This document shows, piece by piece, positions 46,600-54,953 of a DNA stretch of 64,000 bases (positions are counted from its first letter, which is position 1; every line of letters begins with the position of its first letter). Location: contig NZ_JADWYU010000093.1 of the NCBI RefSeq assembly GCF_016786325.1, forward strand, positions 56,896-120,895, given 5' to 3'. The translations under genes were made by a program, and so were the position numbers. The DNA comes from Frankia nepalensis. Lineage in GTDB: Bacteria > Actinomycetota > Actinomycetes > Frankiales > Frankiaceae. Under the pieces are notes generated by a model. It was not told the origin of the DNA, did no database searches, and saw only the letters and a list, made by a program, of their open reading frames with translations.

Positions 46600-48494
46600 T
46601 GGTTGATCACATCCTCCAAGACGCCCGCCAGCTCCGCCGCCTTGAACGGCATGCCCCGGACCTGGTTGTAACCGATCGCGTCGACGAGGAACTCGGACCG
46701 GACCAGGGTGCGCAGCTGACCGAGGTTCATCTCGGGCACCAGCACCCGGTCGTAGGACCGCAGCACCTCGCCAGTGTTGGCGGGGAACGGGTTGAGGTGG
46801 CGCAGGTGAGCCTGGGCCACCTGCAGGCCCTTGGCCCGGACCCGGCGGACACCCGCCGTGATCGGGCCGTAGGTCGAGCCCCAGCCGAGCACGAGCACCC
46901 GGGCGGAACCGGACGGGTCGTCGACCTCCAGCGGCGGGATGTCGGCGGCGATGCCGTCGACCTTCGCCTGCCGCAGCCGGACCATCCTGTCGTGGTTGGC
47001 CGGGTCGTACGAGATGTTGCCGGAGCCGTCGGCCTTCTCGATGCCGCCGATCCGGTGCTCCAGCCCCGGGGTGCCGGGGATCGCCCACGGGCGCGCCAGC
47101 GTCTGCGGGTCGCGCAGGTAGGGCCAGAACTCCGGCCCCTTCGGGCCGTCGTGGTTCGGCGCGGTGGCGAACTCGACGCTGAACTCCGGCAGCGACTCCC
47201 GGAGCGGCAGCAGCCACGGCTCGGAGCCGTTGGCCAGGTAGCCGTCCGAGAGCAGGAACACCGGGGTGCGGTACTTGGTCGCGATCCGGGCCGCCTCGAT
47301 CGCCGCGTCGAAGCAGTCCGCCGGCGAGCGCGGGGCGATGATCGGCACCGGCGCCTCGCCGTTGCGGCCGAACATCGCCTGCAGCAGGTCCGCCTGCTCG
47401 GTCTTGGTCGGCAGGCCCGTCGACGGGCCGCCGCGCTGGATGTCGATGACGAGCAGCGGCAGCTCGAGGCTGACGGCGAGACCGATCGTCTCGGACTTGA
47501 GCGCCACGCCGGGACCGGAGGTCGTCGTCACGCCGAGCGCGCCGCCGAACGACGCGCCGAGCGCGGCGCCGATGCCGGCGATCTCGTCCTCTGCCTGGAA
47601 GGTCCGGACACCGAACTGCTTGTGCTTGCTCAGCTCGTGCAGGATGTCCGAGGCCGGGGTGATCGGGTAGCTGCCGAGGAAGACCGGCAGGCCGGACAGC
47701 TCGCCGGCGGCGACCAGGCCGTAGGACAGCGCCAGGTTCCCGGACACACGGCGGTAATGGCCGGCCTTCATCCGGGCCGGCGCGACCTCGTAGGTCACCG
47801 AGAACGACTCGGTCGTCTCGCCGTAGTTGAACCCCGCGCGGAAGGCCGCGATGTTCGCGGTGGCGATCTCCGGGCGCTTGGCGAACTTCTGCCGGAGGAA
47901 GTCCTCCGTGCCGGTGGTCGGCCGGTGGTACAGCCAGCTCATCAGGCCGAGCGCGAACATGTTCTTCGCGCGCTCGGCCTCCTTCTTGTTGACCGCGCCG
48001 GCGACGCCGTCGGCGGCATTCACCGCATTGATGGTCATCGAGGTCAGCGGGACCTTGTGAACGCGGTACTTGTCCAGCGTGCCGTCGGTGAGCGGGTCCG
48101 CCGTATAACCGGCCTTCTTCAGGTTCCCACCCGTGAAGGCATCTGTGTTCACAATCAGGTCAGCGCCCGGCGGAAGGTCCTTCAGGTAAGCCTTCAAGGC
48201 GGCCGGGTTCATCGCGACCAGGACATCCGGCGCATCACCGGGCGTCATGATGTCGTGGTCGGAAAAATGCAGCTGGAAACCGGAGACCCCGGCCGGCGTA
48301 CCGGCTGGGGCGCGAATCTCGGCGGGAAAGTCCGGGAGCGTCGATAGGTCGTTGCCAAACGCCGCTGTCTCGCTCGTGAACTGCTCACCGGTGAGCTGCA
48401 TACCGTCACCGGAGTCGCCGGCGAACCGCACGACGACTCGGTCGAGCCGGCGGGTCTCCCTCTCCCTGACCTGCTCGCGGACCTGCTCAGACAC
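46596..48494 (-). CDS. korA: 2-oxoglutarate:ferredoxin oxidoreductase, alpha subunit with fused gamma domain
   Basis: The 632-residue partner of KorB. The N-terminal gamma domain (VVVRFAGDSGDGMQLTGEQF) is fused to the alpha domain (LGSYPITPASDILHEL, QAEDEIAGIGAALGASFGGA, TTTSGPGVALKSETIGLAV), the usual arrangement in actinobacteria. The start is GTG 48494 with GAGGAGG about 9 bases upstream; upstream in-frame codons are not preceded by a ribosome site. The gene overlaps korB by 4 bases. The 2-oxoglutarate preference is assigned from family and context; related enzymes use pyruvate or branched oxoacids. Confidence 0.9.
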   Translation of the reverse strand: MSEQVREQVRERETRRLDRVVVRFAGDSGDGMQLTGEQFTSETAAFGNDLSTLPDFPAEIRAPAGTPAGVSGFQLHFSDHDIMTPGDAPDVLVAMNPAALKAYLKDLPPGADLIVNTDAFTGGNLKKAGYTADPLTDGTLDKYRVHKVPLTSMTINAVNAADGVAGAVNKKEAERAKNMFALGLMSWLYHRPTTGTEDFLRQKFAKRPEIATANIAAFRAGFNYGETTESFSVTYEVAPARMKAGHYRRVSGNLALSYGLVAAGELSGLPVFLGSYPITPASDILHELSKHKQFGVRTFQAEDEIAGIGAALGASFGGALGVTTTSGPGVALKSETIGLAVSLELPLLVIDIQRGGPSTGLPTKTEQADLLQAMFGRNGEAPVPIIAPRSPADCFDAAIEAARIATKYRTPVFLLSDGYLANGSEPWLLPLRESLPEFSVEFATAPNHDGPKGPEFWPYLRDPQTLARPWAIPGTPGLEHRIGGIEKADGSGNISYDPANHDRMVRLRQAKVDGIAADIPPLEVDDPSGSARVLVLGWGSTYGPITAGVRRVRAKGLQVAQAHLRHLNPFPANTGEVLRSYDRVLVPEMNLGQLRTLVRSEFLVDAIGYNQVRGMPFKAAELAGVLEDVINQ

Positions 48495-49171
48495 CGTCAG
48501 TAACCTCCTCAGGTACCGGACCAGCCTACCTGTCGGCCCTTTTGGGCGCGCGGATCGCGGCGCCCGGTCCACAGGCGCGCGTGCCGTCCGCCACGTCCGG
48601 ATGGCCCCCGCTCGCCGGTACGGTTATCACTCTACGTGCTGGTGTGGTGCCCGCGTGCCCTAGGACTGGGGCATGGTCGCCTCATCGTGGCGCGTTCCCG
48701 GCTCCCTCCCGCTGGCTGGCATGGCCACGGGCTCCGCGAAATCGCGCAAGTCGTCCCTGCGGATGCCTCCAGTGTCGGGTATTTGTCACTGACTGGTTCG
48801 GCGCGACCACTTCTCGGCGCAAGCCACCCAGAGCCATTCACGGTGTCTCAACCATGGTTCATCGGGATGACATTGCCCACAGTGTGGGATTCGTCTCTTC
48901 AGTCCGTCGGGACGGCCAACTACACCCCACAAGCGGACCGGGCGGCACCCTCCGGGAGACGCCCGGACAGACCCGCGGCGGCACCCGCGCCGACGCCCCG
49001 CGCCACGGCATGACACGCCGCGCCACGGCCCGCTGTCGCCGATGCGCGATCCGTCGGCGAACTCCATGGCCCGCCGGTGAACTCGTGGCCCGACGGTGAA
49101 CTCCGCGACGCATCGGTGAACTCCCGGGCGACCGATCCGCGAGCGGACACGACCAGCGGGAGAATCGGTCG
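48495..49171. other. divergent intergenic region upstream of korA and the DUF2520 gene
   Basis: About 680 bp without a supported gene, containing promoters for both sides. On the minus strand TAGAGT (48634 to 48629) is a possible -10 for korA with a leader of about 130 bases. AACCATGGTT (48850-48859) and CCCACA-G-TGTGGG (48876-48888) are short palindromes. The right end holds the four-copy direct repeat listed next. Confidence 0.4.
49055..49123 (+). repeat. four phased copies of CGGTGAACTC
   Basis: CGGCGAACTC at 49055 and CGGTGAACTC at 49075, 49094 and 49114, spaced 20, 19 and 20 bp. The spacers differ from each other. The spacing is near two helical turns, so copies face one side of the DNA, and the block ends 48 bp before the DUF2520 start codon. 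This resembles a multi-site regulator array. It is not CRISPR: units are too short and spacers unequal in kind. Confidence 0.75.
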
Positions 49172-50116
49172 ATGGACGCGGACAACCCCGCCGGGGCGAG
49201 CGCGTCGGCCACCGGTTCGGCCGGCGCGGACCCGCTCGACATTGGATTCGTCGGCTTTGGCCGAGCCGGGGCGGCGCTCGCCGTCGCGCTCGCCGACGCG
49301 GGCCACCGGATCGTCGGTGTGGCGACGCGCTCGGCGGCCGCGGCCACGCGTGCGCGCCGCCACCTCCCCGCCGCCGCCCCGCTGCCCGCGACCGAGCTCG
49401 CGGCCCGCGTCGACGTGCTCGTCCTCGCGGTCCCCGACGACGCGCTGGCCGCAGTCGCCACCGCCGTCGCCTCCGCCGCCGACCCGGAGGGCCCGCGCCC
49501 CGGGACCGTCGTCGTCCACCTGAGCGGACGCCACGGCCTCGCGCCGCTCGCCCCGGTGACGGCGCGCGCGGCCGGGCGCGCGGCCATCCATCCGATCATG
49601 AGCCTGGCCGGTCTGGACCCGGCCGCCGACGCCGCCCACCTGCGGGGCACCACGTTCGGCGTGACCGCCGACCCAGCCGCGCTGCCCGCTGCCCTGCGGC
49701 TCGTCGCGGACGTGGGCGGCCGGCCCGTCGAGGTCGCGGACGAGGCCCGGACCCTGTACCACGCGGCGATGGTGCTCGGCGCGAACTACCTGGCCGCGCT
49801 CGCCGGCGCCTCGGCCGACCTGCTCGCCGCCGCCGGGGTCACCGACGCGCGGGCGGCGCTCGCCCCGCTGCTGCGGGTCTCACTGGACAACGCGCTTCGT
49901 GATGGTGACGCGGCCACGACCGGCCCGGTGCGCCGTGGCGACGCCGGCACGGTCGCCGCCCACCTCGCGGCCCTGCGCGTGACCGATCCCGGCGTCATCC
50001 CCGCCTACGTGGCCCTGGCCCGCCTCGCCGTCGGCCGCCTGGAAGCGGCCGGGCTGCTGCCCGCCCCGTCCACCACCGCCGTCCGCGCCGCCCTCGATGT
50101 CACCGGCGAGGCCTGA
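49172..50116 (+). CDS. NAD(P)-binding oxidoreductase, Rossmann-like/DUF2520 family
   Basis: A 314-residue protein with an N-terminal dinucleotide fold (IGFVGFGRAGAALAVALADAG) and a helical C-terminal DUF2520-like domain (LYHAAMVLGANYLAALAGAS). The HLSGRHGLAPL and AAIHPIMSLAG stretches are family hallmarks. The substrate is not known; in other actinobacteria the gene often precedes panC, which is not the case here. GGGAG lies 9 bases before the ATG. Expression may depend on the phased repeat just upstream. Confidence 0.82.
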   Translation: MDADNPAGASASATGSAGADPLDIGFVGFGRAGAALAVALADAGHRIVGVATRSAAAATRARRHLPAAAPLPATELAARVDVLVLAVPDDALAAVATAVASAADPEGPRPGTVVVHLSGRHGLAPLAPVTARAAGRAAIHPIMSLAGLDPAADAAHLRGTTFGVTADPAALPAALRLVADVGGRPVEVADEARTLYHAAMVLGANYLAALAGASADLLAAAGVTDARAALAPLLRVSLDNALRDGDAATTGPVRRGDAGTVAAHLAALRVTDPGVIPAYVALARLAVGRLEAAGLLPAPSTTAVRAALDVTGEA

Positions 50117-50505
50117 CCGCGCCCTGGCCGTGGCGGGCGAGGCGAGCGGGGGCGAGGCGAGTGGTGGGCGGAGTGAGCGACGAGCGGCTGGCGGGGTGAG
50201 CGGCAAGCGAAGCCGAACCGTCCGCGGGGTCCGAGCTGCGGGTGAGGCCGGCCATGCGCAGGATGAAAACGGAGGCCGGCGGGTACACCGACGCCCACCG
50301 ACCTGGCCGGCACCCGTCGGCCGGGCGGCGGGACCGCCGGGCGGCGGCGAGCCGGAGCGGCCCGGCGCCGTGGGCGGGTTCCGCGAGCCGGGCGACCCGC
50401 GCAAGCCGGGCGCCGGGGACGTTACGGCGCGGACGGGAACGCCGGGCGACGCGTCCGGCGTTGAGCTGGGTGGAATCTTCTGACACGACAGGACAACGGG
50501 ACGCC
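50117..50505. other. intergenic region with GCGAGGCGAG-type repeats
   Basis: About 390 bp. The left part repeats GGGCGAGGCGAG and GGAGTGAGCGACGAGCGG words, related to the repeat between nuoC and nuoD. The rest is plain GC-rich DNA leading to htpX. No gene and no clear promoter are visible. Confidence 0.45.
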
Positions 50506-51369
50506 ATGTCTCATCTCAACGGTCTCAAGACCGCACTGCTACTCGGAGTGCTGTCGGCCGCGATCCTGGCGGTGGGATCCATCTTCGGCCGTAGCGGCCT
50601 CGTCATCGCGCTTGTCATCGCCGTCCTGCTGAACGGCGTCTCGTACTTCTTCTCCGACAAGCTGGCGCTGCGTGCCATGCGGGCCTACCCGGTGAGCCAG
50701 GTCGAGCAGCCACGCCTCTACGCGATCGTCCGCGACCTGGCGACGCGGGCCAGGATGCCAATGCCACGCCTGTACCTGAGCCCTACCAGCGCGCCCAACG
50801 CGTTCGCGACCGGCCGCAACCCGAAGAACGCCGCGGTCTGCTGCACCGAGGGCATTCTGGAGCTGATGGACGACCGCGAGTTGCGCGGCGTGCTCGGCCA
50901 CGAGCTCAGCCACGTCCACAACCGCGACATCCTCATCGCGTCGGTGGCGGGCGCGCTGGCCAGCGTGATCGTCTACCTGGCCAACATGGCGCAGTTCGCG
51001 GCGATCTTCGGTGGCCGCAACGAGGACGGCCCCGGCATGTTCGAGCTGCTGCTGCTGATCATTCTCGGCCCGATCGCGGCGACGATCATCCAACTGGCCA
51101 TCAGCCGGGCCCGCGAGTACCAGGCCGACGAGTCCGGCGCCACGCTCACCGGCGACCCGATCGGCCTGGCGAACGCCCTGCGCAAACTCGAGGCCGGTAC
51201 CGCGGTCCGGCCGCTCGCCCCGAGCTCACGCCTCGCCCCGGTCTCGTCGCTGATGATCGCCAACCCGTTCCGCTCGAGCGGCGTCGTCCAGCTCTTCTCT
51301 ACCCATCCACCGATGGACCAGCGGATCGCCCGCCTCGAGGAGATGGCCCGGCTGAACCCCTATCGATAG
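50506..51369 (+). CDS. htpX: membrane metalloprotease HtpX
   Basis: A zinc-dependent M48 protease that degrades damaged membrane proteins. It has 287 residues, two N-terminal spans, the zinc site HELSH (H132, E133, H136) and the third ligand Glu in [10 protein letters not shown]. An additional hydrophobic pair lies between them (about 143-200). Length and order match the family. It stands alone and is convergent with the YajQ gene. Stress control is typical of the family but no stress promoter could be identified. Confidence 0.92.
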   Translation: MSHLNGLKTALLLGVLSAAILAVGSIFGRSGLVIALVIAVLLNGVSYFFSDKLALRAMRAYPVSQVEQPRLYAIVRDLATRARMPMPRLYLSPTSAPNAFATGRNPKNAAVCCTEGILELMDDRELRGVLGHELSHVHNRDILIASVAGALASVIVYLANMAQFAAIFGGRNEDGPGMFELLLLIILGPIAATIIQLAISRAREYQADESGATLTGDPIGLANALRKLEAGTAVRPLAPSSRLAPVSSLMIANPFRSSGVVQLFSTHPPMDQRIARLEEMARLNPYR

Positions 51370-51680
51370 AAGAAGGTCGCCATAGCGCGAATAGGCGGCT
51401 CATTTTGGGGAACTCTGGATAGGCGCCGGCATGACCCGGCGGAACCGAATCCCCCGCGGTCCCGCCGAGCACCCCGCCCGCTACCCCCACGGGCGGGGTG
51501 CGCCGGCCGAGGCGGGCGGGGCGCTGGCCTTCGGGTCCCGCTCGCTGGTCTTCGAGCGGCTTCGCCGAAGCCCGGGACGCCGCCAGGGGGCGACTCTCGT
51601 GGGCGCGCTGGCGGGGCGCTCCAGGAGGAGCCCGACCAGGAACCGGGGGACAAGCCCTGGACTGGCTGGGCCCGTCGGCG
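51370..51680. other. convergent intergenic region
   Basis: About 310 bp between htpX and the YajQ-family gene. It contains the near-perfect palindrome GGCTTCG-C-CGAAGCC (51558-51572) and CGCTCG/CGAGCG pairs that may act as a bidirectional terminator. No gene is supported. Confidence 0.45.
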
Positions 51681-52169
51681 TCAGCGGTAGTTGACGAACT
51701 GGAGCGCGACGTCGAAGTCCTCGGCCTTGAGCATCTGGATCACGGCCTGCAGATCGTCGCGCTTCTTGCCGGTGACGCGCAGCTGGTCGCCCTGGATCTG
51801 CGCCTGGACGCCCTTCGGGCCCTCGGAGCGGATCTTCTTCGCGATCGCCTTGGCCTTGTCGTCGGCGATGCCCTGGGACACGGTGACCGCGAGGCGGTAC
51901 TCCTTGCCGGTCTGCTTCGGCTCGTCATACTGCAGCGCCTTCAGCGAGATGCCGCGCTTGACGAACTTCTCCTGCAGCACGTCGAGCACGGCCTTGACCC
52001 GCTCCTCGCTGTTCGCGGCGAGCGAAATCGAGTCGCCGGAGTGCGTCGCCGAGGCTCCGGTGTCCCGGAAGTCGAAGCGAGTCTTGATCTCCTTGGCGGT
52101 CTGGTTGACCGCGTTGTCAACCTCTTGGGTGTCCACCTTGCTGACGATGTCGAACGAGGGGTCCGCCAC
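51681..52169 (-). CDS. YajQ family nucleotide-binding protein
   Basis: A 162-residue protein of the YajQ/UPF0234 family, two small ferredoxin-like domains. It begins [13 protein letters not shown] and shows [29 protein letters not shown] and a [12 protein letters not shown] end, all typical. Members bind cyclic di-GMP or other nucleotides in some bacteria, but this has not been shown for this group. The start is GTG with AGGAGG 10 bases upstream. Confidence 0.88.
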   Translation of the reverse strand: MADPSFDIVSKVDTQEVDNAVNQTAKEIKTRFDFRDTGASATHSGDSISLAANSEERVKAVLDVLQEKFVKRGISLKALQYDEPKQTGKEYRLAVTVSQGIADDKAKAIAKKIRSEGPKGVQAQIQGDQLRVTGKKRDDLQAVIQMLKAEDFDVALQFVNYR

Positions 52170-52296
52170 GGCGAGGAGCCTCCTGTCGGGAGTCGGTCTG
52201 AGGGGCGCGGACCGCCGCTCCCCGGGCTGTGTCCCCGCGTGGGGGACCTCACCGGCGCACTACCCCCGCCTGGCCCGGTATGCTCTCCGAGGACAC

Positions 52297-52381
52297 GGCA
52301 GGTTGCCCGAGTGGCCAAAGGGAGCGGTCTGTAAAACCGCCGGCTCAGCCTACGTTGGTTCGAACCCAACACCTGCCACCA
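52297..52381 (+). tRNA. tRNA-Tyr (GTA), with encoded CCA
   Basis: The acceptor stem GGCAGGT pairs with ACCTGCC, and the anticodon stem-loop GCGGT-CTGTAAA-ACCGC gives GTA at 52331-52333. The T arm is TTGGTTCGAACCCAA-like. A long variable arm marks a class II tRNA, as expected for bacterial tRNA-Tyr. CCA (52379-52381) is encoded. TATGCT (52279-52284) just upstream is a good -10. Confidence 0.93.
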
Positions 52382-52410
52382 CCCCCCAGCAATTGTGATG
52401 CAGCAGGTCC

Positions 52411-52438
52411 AAGGCCCCGGAACGATCACCGGGGCCTT
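52411..52438 (+). terminator. intrinsic terminator of tRNA-Tyr
   Basis: AAGGCCCCGG (52411-52420) pairs perfectly with CCGGGGCCTT (52429-52438) around 8 bases, followed by TTCC within a TTTT run. It lies 30 bp after the tRNA. Confidence 0.85.
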
Positions 52439-52652
52439 TTCCATGCCCACGGTCGTTCTCCGCCCATGGTCGGTCCCGGCCGGTCACCGCCGCCACCGGC
52501 CCGCCGCGTCCTCGGGCCCGCCGCGTCCTCGCCGCCATGGTCGCCCGATCGTCCAGCCGTCCGGCGTACCTCGAACACGGCGCCCGACGTGATCTTTCGC
52601 GGGTCGCGCGGACGCGGGTGTCGAGCGGACGCGGGTGAGGACGGCCGATCGC

Positions 52653-52666
52653 TACAGTCGGCAGGC
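52653..52666 (+). promoter_or_regulatory. -10 element for a leaderless pyrE transcript
   Basis: TACAGT (52653-52658) ends 8 bases before the GTG of pyrE, and no ribosome site precedes that GTG, so a leaderless transcript is likely. Confidence 0.4.
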
Positions 52667-53209
52667 GTGGCCGACGATTCCTTGACAGACACCGCGACGC
52701 TGGCCGCCCGGGTTCGGGCGGCGGCCCTGCTGACCGGCAGCTTCGTGCTCCGATCGGGGAAGACAAGCACCGAATACTTCGACAAGTACCGCTTCGAGGC
52801 GGACCCGGTGCTGCTCGCCGACATCGTCGCCGCCATGGCCCCTCTGGTGCCCGCGGACGCTGAGCTGCTCGCCGGGCTGGAGCTCGGCGGCGTGCCCCTC
52901 GCCACCCTGCTTTCGGCTCGCACCGGCCTGCCGGCCCGTTTCGTCCGCAAGAAGGCCAAGGAGTACGGCACCCGGCAGATCGCTGAGGGCGGCGATTTCG
53001 CGGGTCGTCACGTCGTCCTCGTCGAAGACGTCGTCACCAGCGGTGGCGCGGTGCTGGACGCGACGAAGGTGCTGCGCGAGCAGGGCGCGATCGTCGAGCA
53101 CGTCGTCTGTGTCATCGATCGCCAGGAGGGGGGCGCCGACCGCTTGGCCGCCCTCGGACTGACCCTGCACCCCACCCTGACGCGGGCCCAACTCGACGCC
53201 GCGGCCTAG
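52667..53209 (+). CDS. pyrE: orotate phosphoribosyltransferase
   Basis: Joins orotate to PRPP to make OMP in pyrimidine synthesis. It has 180 residues, with LRSGKTSTEYFDKYRFE near the start, the catalytic Lys-rich loop RKKAKEYGTRQ and the PRPP-binding VVLVEDVVTSGGAV. The length fits the family. The GTG start agrees with the predicted leaderless promoter. The gene is separate from the rest of the pyr genes, as in many actinobacteria. Confidence 0.92.
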   Translation: MADDSLTDTATLAARVRAAALLTGSFVLRSGKTSTEYFDKYRFEADPVLLADIVAAMAPLVPADAELLAGLELGGVPLATLLSARTGLPARFVRKKAKEYGTRQIAEGGDFAGRHVVLVEDVVTSGGAVLDATKVLREQGAIVEHVVCVIDRQEGGADRLAALGLTLHPTLTRAQLDAAA

Positions 53210-53291
53210 CAGGTTCCGCTCAGGTGTTACGGCTGGGTTCCGGGGTTGGCGTCCGGGTTCCCGCGGGCGTGGCGGGGGCTACGGTGCGGGC

Positions 53292-54104
53292 ATGGCATGC
53301 CGGGCGGTGTTCTTCGACATCGACGGGGTGTTGACCGTCTCGTGGAAGGCCCTGCCAGGGGCGGCGGACGCGGTGCGCCGGATCCGGGAGGCCGGGCTGG
53401 CGGTGGCCTTCCTGACGAACACCACCTCGCGGTCCAGGGCTTCGATCGGCGCGGCGCTGCGGTCGGTCGGCGTCGGCGTCGCGGACGACGAGATCATCAC
53501 CGCGGCCGTGATCGGCGCCGCCTACCTGCGCCGGCGGCACCCCGGCGGCCGGGTGCACCTGCTCAACAGCGGCGACGTCGCGCCGGATCTCGACGGAGTG
53601 CCGATCGCGGGTCCCGGGGAGCGCCCGGACGCGGTCGTCCTCGGTGGGGCCGGACCCGAGTTCACCCATGAGGCCCTGACCGAGGCGTTCCGGCACGTGC
53701 TCGACGGCGCGGCGCTCGTCGCCCTGCACCGCAACCTCTACTGGGCGACCGACGACGGGCTGGCCCTGGACACCGGGGCCTATCTGGCCGGCCTGGAGCA
53801 GGCGGCCGGCGTTCGGGCGAGCGTGGTCGGCAAGCCCGCGCCCGAGTTCTTCCGCGCGGCGCTCGAGCTCGTCGGCGTCGAGCCCGGCGAGGCGGTGATG
53901 GTGGGTGACGACGTGGCGCACGACGTGCTGGGCGCGCAGGCGATGGGCCTGACCGGCGTCCTGGTCCGCACCGGCAAGTTCCGCGAGGAGACACTCGCCG
54001 CCGCTGACGCCGCCCCGGACCACGTCGTCGACTCGGTCGCCGACGTCCCCGCGCTTCTCGTCCCTGCCGCGGCCGACACCGCGGCCGAATGGTCTGGTGG
54101 TTGA
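53292..54104 (+). CDS. HAD-IIA family phosphatase, LHPP-like
   Basis: A haloacid dehalogenase-type phosphatase of 270 residues. The nucleophile motif is FFDIDGVLT, motif II LTNTTSRSR, and the metal site GDDVAHDVLGAQAMG. The order of cap and core places it in subfamily IIA and the N-terminal part resembles the LHPP/TIGR01458 group (phospholysine/phosphohistidine or pyrophosphate phosphatases). The natural substrate cannot be given from sequence. The start is the ATG preceding CRAVFFD. Confidence 0.85.
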   Translation: MACRAVFFDIDGVLTVSWKALPGAADAVRRIREAGLAVAFLTNTTSRSRASIGAALRSVGVGVADDEIITAAVIGAAYLRRRHPGGRVHLLNSGDVAPDLDGVPIAGPGERPDAVVLGGAGPEFTHEALTEAFRHVLDGAALVALHRNLYWATDDGLALDTGAYLAGLEQAAGVRASVVGKPAPEFFRAALELVGVEPGEAVMVGDDVAHDVLGAQAMGLTGVLVRTGKFREETLAAADAAPDHVVDSVADVPALLVPAAADTAAEWSGG

Positions 54105-54241
54105 GAGGGTCCGCCGAGCGGGCCGGGCGAAGCGGGGACGGATCGGCGGGCCGGGCGAAGCGGGGCGGTGGCGAAGCAGGAGACCAATGGGCGGGGACGG
54201 ATGAGCCGGGACGACGGCGCGGGCGCGGCGAAGCGGAACGG

Positions 54242-54787
54242 ATGAGCGACGTGATGGGCGCGGCCGGCGGGCAGGCCCCGGTCGGCGAGCGCGCGGGGCT
54301 TGGGCTGTTCGCCTACGGCACGTTGATGTTCGAGGCGGTGGTCGAGGGGCTCGTCGGGCGGCGGCTGCCCACGGCCCCGGCTGTGGCGGCGGGGTGGCGG
54401 GCGGCTCGGCTGCCCGGGCGCGTGTACCCGGGACTTGTGCCGGCGGCCGGCGGGCGGGCCCTGGGCCTGGTGCTGTCCGGGCTGACCCCGGCCGAGTGGT
54501 CCGTCCTCGACGCGTTCGAGGGCGACTCATACCTGCTGCGCACGGTCGCTGTCGAGGTGTCCGGAGCTGGTCCTGATCCCGTCCGGGTGCCTGCTCCCGT
54601 CCCCGGTGCTGGGACCGGCGCCAGCGGCGTCGGCGGTCCGGTCCTCGACGCCGGGGAGCGGCCCGCCTCGGTCGCGCTGACCTACACCTGGCGGAACCTG
54701 GCCGACGTCGAGGACGAGGACTGGGATCCCAACTGGTTCACCACCCACTGGCTCAGCCGCTACACCGCCCGCCTGTGGGACGACTGA
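54242..54787 (+). CDS. gamma-glutamylcyclotransferase-like (AIG2) protein
   Basis: A 181-residue protein with the GGCT fold: LFAYGTLM holds the YGxL substrate loop, and FEGDSYLLRTV carries the acid residue that is catalytic in the family. The insert of about 40 residues rich in Gly/Pro (VPAPVPGAG) between strands is not typical. It may open gamma-glutamylamine cyclic products, but many members have unknown substrates. The ATG is preceded by GGAACG-type weak ribosome sites. It follows the HAD gene after 137 bp of repeats of GGGCGAAGCGGGG. Confidence 0.8.
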   Translation: MSDVMGAAGGQAPVGERAGLGLFAYGTLMFEAVVEGLVGRRLPTAPAVAAGWRAARLPGRVYPGLVPAAGGRALGLVLSGLTPAEWSVLDAFEGDSYLLRTVAVEVSGAGPDPVRVPAPVPGAGTGASGVGGPVLDAGERPASVALTYTWRNLADVEDEDWDPNWFTTHWLSRYTARLWDD

Positions 54788-54879
54788 CGACAGGGCGGGT
54801 TGGCCGCCGAGACGGGGCGGGGCGGCCACGCGCCCGCCCCGCCCGTCCCGCTGCCCACCCGGCCAGGAGGGCCGACGGG

Positions 54880-54917
54880 CGCGGGGCACCGGCGTACGCG
54901 CGGGGCGCCGGCGTACG
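54880..54917. repeat. 19-bp tandem repeat in a convergent gap
   Basis: CGCGGGGCACCGGCGTACG and CGCGGGGCGCCGGCGTACG lie back to back, one mismatch apart, between two convergent genes. Confidence 0.75.
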
Positions 54918-54953
54918 GGTCCGAGACCGGGCGAACCCTGGCTGACGCGGCGC

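Noticed and set aside
49055..49123. CRISPR array or replication origin iterons
   Set aside because: Units are only 10 bp with 9-10 bp spacers, and no cas or replication genes are near; kept only as a regulatory repeat.
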